From positions 1 through 9,258 of the forward strand of contig JAHILC010000311.1 of NCBI GenBank assembly GCA_018897225.1: a stretch of 9,258 nucleotides of DNA, in the 5' to 3' direction. How positions within the stretch are numbered: the first letter of the stretch is position 1; each line of letters starts with the position of its first letter. This document shows, piece after piece, positions 5,848-9,258 of this stretch. The stretch is from Actinomycetota bacterium (GTDB lineage: Bacteria > Actinomycetota > Humimicrobiia > Humimicrobiales > Humimicrobiaceae). The notes under the pieces are model-generated. The model was not told the origin of the DNA. It was given only the letters and a program-made list of their open reading frames with translations, and did not search any database. The translations under genes and the position numbers were made by a program.

Positions 5848-7227
5848 ATGAGCATAGTCATCAGAAAAAAAGGTTTTACTGCAGGAATAAAGCTTAATGA
5901 GAATAAAAAATCCGCAGCAAGCCCCATACAGTTATTAAAGACTCCGGAAAGAGTAATAATACCGCTTCAGCAGCATACAGGTGCGGAGTGTGAGCCTCTT
6001 GTGAAAAGGGGAGACAGTGTTTTCGAAGGCCAGCTTATCGGTGATTCAAACAAGCTGATATCTGCCCGGATTCACGCCTCGATAGGTGGCGTTGTATCGG
6101 GTATTTTGAAAATCGTCAATCCTGTAAACAGCGCCATTATAAGTGCAGTTGAAATAACTTCACAAAAAGCGGGCAAAGAAGGAGAACAGCCTTACAGTGG
6201 ATTGCAGAAACAGGACGGCAAACCATACAATGCCGGGATAATTCCTGAAAATGTAGTGGATTTGATTGATAAGATCCCGCGGGAAAAGCTTCTTGAAACA
6301 ATAAAAAATTCCGGTATTGTCGGGCTCGGGGGAGCGACATTTCCTGCACATGTCAAGCTTAACCCCCCTGCCGGTATAAAAATTGATACTTTGATAATAA
6401 ACGGCTGTGAATGTGAACCCTATATAACTTCGGACCACAGGTTGATGCTCGAATATGGATTTGAGATGCTTTGTGGAATTTATATAATTTCCAGGATACT
6501 GGAACCGCAAAATATCCTGATAGCCATCGAAGACAACAAGGAAGATGCAATCATAAACATTGAGAATCTTATTGGCGCGCTTGGATTTGAAAATACTTTT
6601 AAGATTGTTTCTCTTCCTTCAAGATATCCGATGGGCGCAGAAAAAACGCTGATATATAATCTTTTGAAAAGGAAAGTGTCTACCGGTGCGCTGCCTCTGG
6701 ATGTGGGTGTTGTTGTTAATAATGTAGGAACTGCAAAAGCAATATTTGATGCAGTTATAAAAAACAGGCCATTGATTGAAAGGATCATTACTGTTACAGG
6801 AGATATTGAAAGGCCTGTAAATTTATTTGTCCGGATAGGCACACTGCTCGGGGATATCCTGGAAAGCATTAAAGTCCCTGACAATAAGACATTGAAGCTG
6901 ATTTTTGGCGGTCCCATGACAGGTTTTTCTGTAAGCAACATGGATTTTCCTGTTACGAAAGGGGTCAACTGTATACTGATAAAAGAAGTTAAAAAACCGC
7001 TTGAAAACAATTGCATCAGGTGCAGCAGGTGTGTTGCTGTATGTCCTATGAACCTTATGCCTTTGGTATATGCCAGTTATGTAAAAAACAATAAATATGA
7101 AGACTGCAGGGAGTATTATATTGACAGCTGTATCGAATGCGGTTCATGCGCTTATGTATGCCCCGCCTCAATACCGCTGATGGGGTATATTAAGACCGGA
7201 AAATCAGTCCTTGCAAGAAAAAGTTAG
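5848..7227 (+). CDS. rnfC: RnfC, iron-sulfur and NADH-binding subunit of the Rnf complex
   Basis: RnfC is the peripheral cytoplasmic subunit that exchanges electrons with NAD+/NADH. The 459 residues begin with the RnfC N-terminal barrel-sandwich domain (GIKLNENKKSAASPIQLL, then HTGAECEPLVKRGDSV and SIGGVVSGI). The Complex I 51-kDa-like nucleotide/FMN domain follows, with GLGGATFPAHVKL (159-171) and GCECEPYITSDHRLMLE (from 186). An SLBB-like region comes next (around VTGDIERPVN). Two [4Fe-4S] ferredoxin motifs close the protein: C389-x2-C392-x2-C395-x3-C399-P and C428-x2-C431-x2-C434-x3-C438-P. All eight cysteines are present. The length matches the short RnfC of Thermotoga- and Clostridia-type systems; the long Ala/Lys-rich repeat tail of gamma-proteobacterial RnfC/RsxC is absent. 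The start ATG has AAAAGG about 11 nt upstream, which is rather far. rnfD follows after 9 bases. Confidence 0.96.
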   Translation: MSIVIRKKGFTAGIKLNENKKSAASPIQLLKTPERVIIPLQQHTGAECEPLVKRGDSVFEGQLIGDSNKLISARIHASIGGVVSGILKIVNPVNSAIISAVEITSQKAGKEGEQPYSGLQKQDGKPYNAGIIPENVVDLIDKIPREKLLETIKNSGIVGLGGATFPAHVKLNPPAGIKIDTLIINGCECEPYITSDHRLMLEYGFEMLCGIYIISRILEPQNILIAIEDNKEDAIINIENLIGALGFENTFKIVSLPSRYPMGAEKTLIYNLLKRKVSTGALPLDVGVVVNNVGTAKAIFDAVIKNRPLIERIITVTGDIERPVNLFVRIGTLLGDILESIKVPDNKTLKLIFGGPMTGFSVSNMDFPVTKGVNCILIKEVKKPLENNCIRCSRCVAVCPMNLMPLVYASYVKNNKYEDCREYYIDSCIECGSCAYVCPASIPLMGYIKTGKSVLARKS

Positions 7228-7236
7228 AAATTTAAT

Positions 7237-8214
7237 ATGGAAGAAAAAAAATTAATCAAGAGCGGAGAAATTCTGATATCCCATCCTCCACATATATGGA
7301 AGGGTTTTTCCACTCCAAAAATCATGTATATTGTACTTGCAGTACTGCTTTTGCCGGCAGGCGCTGCTGTGTATTTCTTCGGGCTGCACGCATTATGGGT
7401 GATGATATCTTCTACGGCAACGGCAGTCTTTATTGAATATGCAATAAGGAAATTGAGAAAAAAAAGATTTGTAATGGACGGAAGCGCCGCAATAACAGGG
7501 CTTTTGCTTGCGCTTACACTTCCTCCCAGAATACCCATCTGGATGGTAATACTTGGTTCCGCATTTTCAATTGCAATTGCAAAGGAAGCATTTGGAGGGC
7601 TGGGTTACAATATTTTCAACCCTGCTCTGGCCGGAAGAGCCTTCCTTGCTATATGCTTTCCAGTTCAAATGACTCAATGGTATATACCAAAAGAATTTGC
7701 GACAGACGCAATGACTTCAGCCACTCCATTGAGTGAAGCTTATGTCTACGTAGGGACAAGAACTGCATTATATAAGGATCTGTTTTTTGGAAATATCGCA
7801 GGTTCAATCGGTGAGACATCAGCGCTGATTATTATAACAGGCGGGTTGATTCTTATTTTTCTGCGGCTTATTGACTGGAGAATTCCGGTAATATATATAG
7901 GTACTGTTGCAGCGGGCGCTTTGGTTTTCGGGCAGGATGCTGTTTTCCAGATTTTTGCAGGAGGCCTGATGCTCGGAGCATTTTTTATGGCAACTGATTA
8001 CGTCACCTCACCGGTTACGCCCCTGGGAAGATCAGTATTTGCCTTCGGGGCTGGCGTTATTACATTGCTTGTGAGAAGTTTTGGGGCCATGCCCGAAGGG
8101 GTTTGTTTTGCAATCCTAATCATGAATGCTTTTACCCCGCTCATCGATAAATATGTAAGGCCTAAACCTTTTGGCTACCTTAGAAAGATTGCAAAAGGAA
8201 GGGTAAAAAACTAA
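7237..8214 (+). CDS. rnfD: RnfD, flavinylated membrane subunit of the Rnf complex
   Basis: RnfD is an integral membrane subunit carrying covalent FMN (and usually further flavin) in the electron path across the membrane. This 325-residue protein has many hydrophobic helices, starting at about residues 29-48 and 52-70. Conserved landmarks are HPPHIW near residues 15-20, DGSAAITGLLLALTLPP from D81, NPALAGRAFL from N128, and MATDYVTSPVTPLG from M251. D157-A-M-T-S-A-T163-P fits the ApbE target motif, with T163 the expected FMN acceptor; Ser161 sits where many relatives have Gly. Length is normal for RnfD/NqrB-type proteins. It lies 9 bases after rnfC and has no clear Shine-Dalgarno, so translation may be coupled to rnfC. 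rnfG begins 2 bases after its stop. Confidence 0.95.
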   Translation: MEEKKLIKSGEILISHPPHIWKGFSTPKIMYIVLAVLLLPAGAAVYFFGLHALWVMISSTATAVFIEYAIRKLRKKRFVMDGSAAITGLLLALTLPPRIPIWMVILGSAFSIAIAKEAFGGLGYNIFNPALAGRAFLAICFPVQMTQWYIPKEFATDAMTSATPLSEAYVYVGTRTALYKDLFFGNIAGSIGETSALIIITGGLILIFLRLIDWRIPVIYIGTVAAGALVFGQDAVFQIFAGGLMLGAFFMATDYVTSPVTPLGRSVFAFGAGVITLLVRSFGAMPEGVCFAILIMNAFTPLIDKYVRPKPFGYLRKIAKGRVKN

Positions 8215-8216
8215 AG

Positions 8217-8804
8217 ATGCAAAATAACATTAAAAATAATAAGGAAAAAAGAAGAGGTTTAATTGCAGTAAAAATTCTCGAGAACAAGTTTTATCCCCTC
8301 TATTTTTTGATAATTATAGTTTTTGTTGCTGTCAGCCTGGTCATGGTGGTAAACAATGTTACCAGGACCAGGATCATCGCAGAGCGTGATGCGGCAATTA
8401 TAAGGCAGTTTAAAGTGATATTTTCTGAAATGGAAGATTACAAGTTCCGGGAGGAATATTATGAGATATATAGCGGCGGAGATGTAATAGGCTACACTTT
8501 TATAGCAACAGGGAAGGGTTATGGCGGTGAAATAAGTATACTGGTGGGTATAAATAAGGATTTTACAGTAAAAAAGATAACTATAATTGCAAATACTGAA
8601 ACACCCGGACTTGGAACAAAAATTAAAGAGAATTTTTTCACGGATCAGTTTGCCGGACTTTCTTCAAAAGATATTTCTCTTACCAGGGATGGCGGCAAGA
8701 TAGATGCCATAACCAGCGCAACAATCAGCTCCAGGGCTGTTACCGATGCAGTTAAAAGTGAGCTTGAGGCAAAAATAGAAAAGATAAAAGGTGATGTACA
8801 ATGA
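8217..8804 (+). CDS. rnfG: RnfG, membrane-anchored FMN-binding subunit of the Rnf complex
   Basis: RnfG carries a covalently bound FMN on the outer side of the membrane and passes electrons within the Rnf complex. The 195 residues have a very basic N-terminus (K6 to K24 rich in Lys/Arg), one membrane helix at about 27-46, then the FMN-binding domain. Landmarks are GYTFIATGKGYGGEI, the ETPGLGTKI motif, and DGGKIDAITSATISSRAV, where D163-A-I-T-S-A-T169 is the ApbE target and T169 the FMN acceptor. The positive-inside rule places the FMN domain outside, on the same side as lipid-anchored ApbE. Length is typical. The upstream AGGAAGGG (8196-8203) is 13 nt from the ATG and lies within rnfD, so coupling is likely. 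Its last bases ATGA overlap the start of rnfE. Confidence 0.94.
   Translation: MQNNIKNNKEKRRGLIAVKILENKFYPLYFLIIIVFVAVSLVMVVNNVTRTRIIAERDAAIIRQFKVIFSEMEDYKFREEYYEIYSGGDVIGYTFIATGKGYGGEISILVGINKDFTVKKITIIANTETPGLGTKIKENFFTDQFAGLSSKDISLTRDGGKIDAITSATISSRAVTDAVKSELEAKIEKIKGDVQ
8789..8795 (+). promoter_or_regulatory. Shine-Dalgarno of rnfE inside rnfG
   Basis: AGGTGAT ends 5 nt before the ATG at 8801. The site lies in the last codons of rnfG, and the ATGA stop/start overlap points to coupled translation. Confidence 0.65.
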
Positions 8805-9258
8805 CAGAGGCTACATATAAGCTGACTGCAAAAAAATTCTGGCGCGAAGTCTTGAAAGGTTTTATAATTGCTAATCCTGTATTTGTCCTGGTCCTGGGGC
8901 TTTGTCCTACGCTTGCAGTTACTATTTCACTGGACAACGCACTCGGCATGGGTGCGGGAGTGATTTTTGTACTCATGGGTTCGAATATAATAATATCCCT
9001 GATCAGAAAAATTACCCCAAAGCTCGTGCGGATCCCGGTATACATAGTAGTAATAGCAACATTCGTTACCATATTAAGCCTTGTTTTTGAAGCTTATCTT
9101 CCGCCTCTTTATGAATCGCTGGGCATATATCTTGCATTGATTGTCGTAAATTGCATAATTCTGGGCAGGGCGGAGGCATTTGCTTCAAAAAACACCATCA
9201 TGCTTTCAATTGCTGATGCAATAGGAATAGGTATCGGTTTTACTATTACTACTATGTA
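8801..9258 (+). CDS. rnfE: RnfE, integral membrane subunit of the Rnf complex, 3'-truncated by the window edge
   Basis: RnfE pairs with RnfA as inverted-topology membrane proteins at the core of the Rnf ion pump (homologous to NqrD/NqrE). I read 152 codons from ATG 8801 without a stop; the family is about 200 residues long, so roughly the last quarter is missing. Visible landmarks are FWREVLKGFIIANPVFV, GLCPTLAVT with C35, long hydrophobic helices, and VVNCIILGRAEAFA with C118. The two cysteines match those that bind the iron-sulfur centre at the RnfA-RnfE interface in characterised Rnf and Nqr complexes. AGGTGAT (8789-8795) serves as ribosome site and the ATGA overlap couples it to rnfG. The order C-D-G-E predicts rnfA and rnfB directly downstream. 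Confidence 0.94.
   Translation, partial: MTEATYKLTAKKFWREVLKGFIIANPVFVLVLGLCPTLAVTISLDNALGMGAGVIFVLMGSNIIISLIRKITPKLVRIPVYIVVIATFVTILSLVFEAYLPPLYESLGIYLALIVVNCIILGRAEAFASKNTIMLSIADAIGIGIGFTITTM

Noticed and set aside
6137..7538. Minus-strand ORFs (up to 178 codons) across rnfC and rnfD
   Set aside because: They are antisense to conserved Rnf genes with intact motifs and show no domain of their own.

Overview
This window looks like chromosome of a low-GC, strictly anaerobic or fermentative bacterium. The strongest clue is the Rnf-type ferredoxin:NAD+ oxidoreductase operon in the gene order C-D-G-E, with a short RnfC of about 460 residues as in Thermotoga- and Clostridia-like lineages. RnfC lacks the long Ala/Lys-rich tail of the proteobacterial form. 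I cannot assign a phylum from the sequence alone.

Left part (1-2258). An AT-rich carbohydrate pair. A 5'-truncated gene for a six-hairpin, glycosidase-like protein runs on the + strand to 840. It meets, tail to tail with a 4-base overlap, a minus-strand GT-B glycosyltransferase (family 4-like, 837-2069). These two families often occur side by side, so they probably act on one glycan or glycoside, although here they are convergently transcribed. A 189-base AT-rich gap with a 12-bp palindrome separates the glycosyltransferase from the divergent next gene.

Middle (2259-4575). A complete ABC-F ATPase of the Uup type (ribosome-associated translation factor class) is clearly richer in GC than its neighbours and looks like a compositional island. 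It is followed by a short, AT-rich gene that keeps the N- and C-terminal ends of a PgeF/YfiH polyphenol-oxidase-family (peptidoglycan-editing, 'laccase domain') protein but has lost the whole catalytic middle in frame.

Right part (4576-9258). An extended -10 promoter and a leader of about 120 nt precede apbE (FMN transferase lipoprotein), then rnfC, rnfD, rnfG and rnfE (cut by the window end; rnfA and rnfB are expected next). The genes are close-packed (gaps of 53, 9 and 2 bases, then a 4-base overlap) and form one transcription unit. ApbE would attach FMN to the threonines in the DAxTSAT motifs of RnfD (T163) and RnfG (T169). The assembled membrane complex would couple electron flow between ferredoxin and NAD+ to Na+ or H+ transport.

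I found no tRNA, rRNA, CRISPR array, insertion sequence or convincing rho-independent terminator. I also see no clear sign of a wholly new biological system. The items most worth a second look are the internally deleted PgeF-like gene, the foreign-looking ABC-F gene with a possible overlapping leader ORF, and the leader and promoter of the rnf operon.
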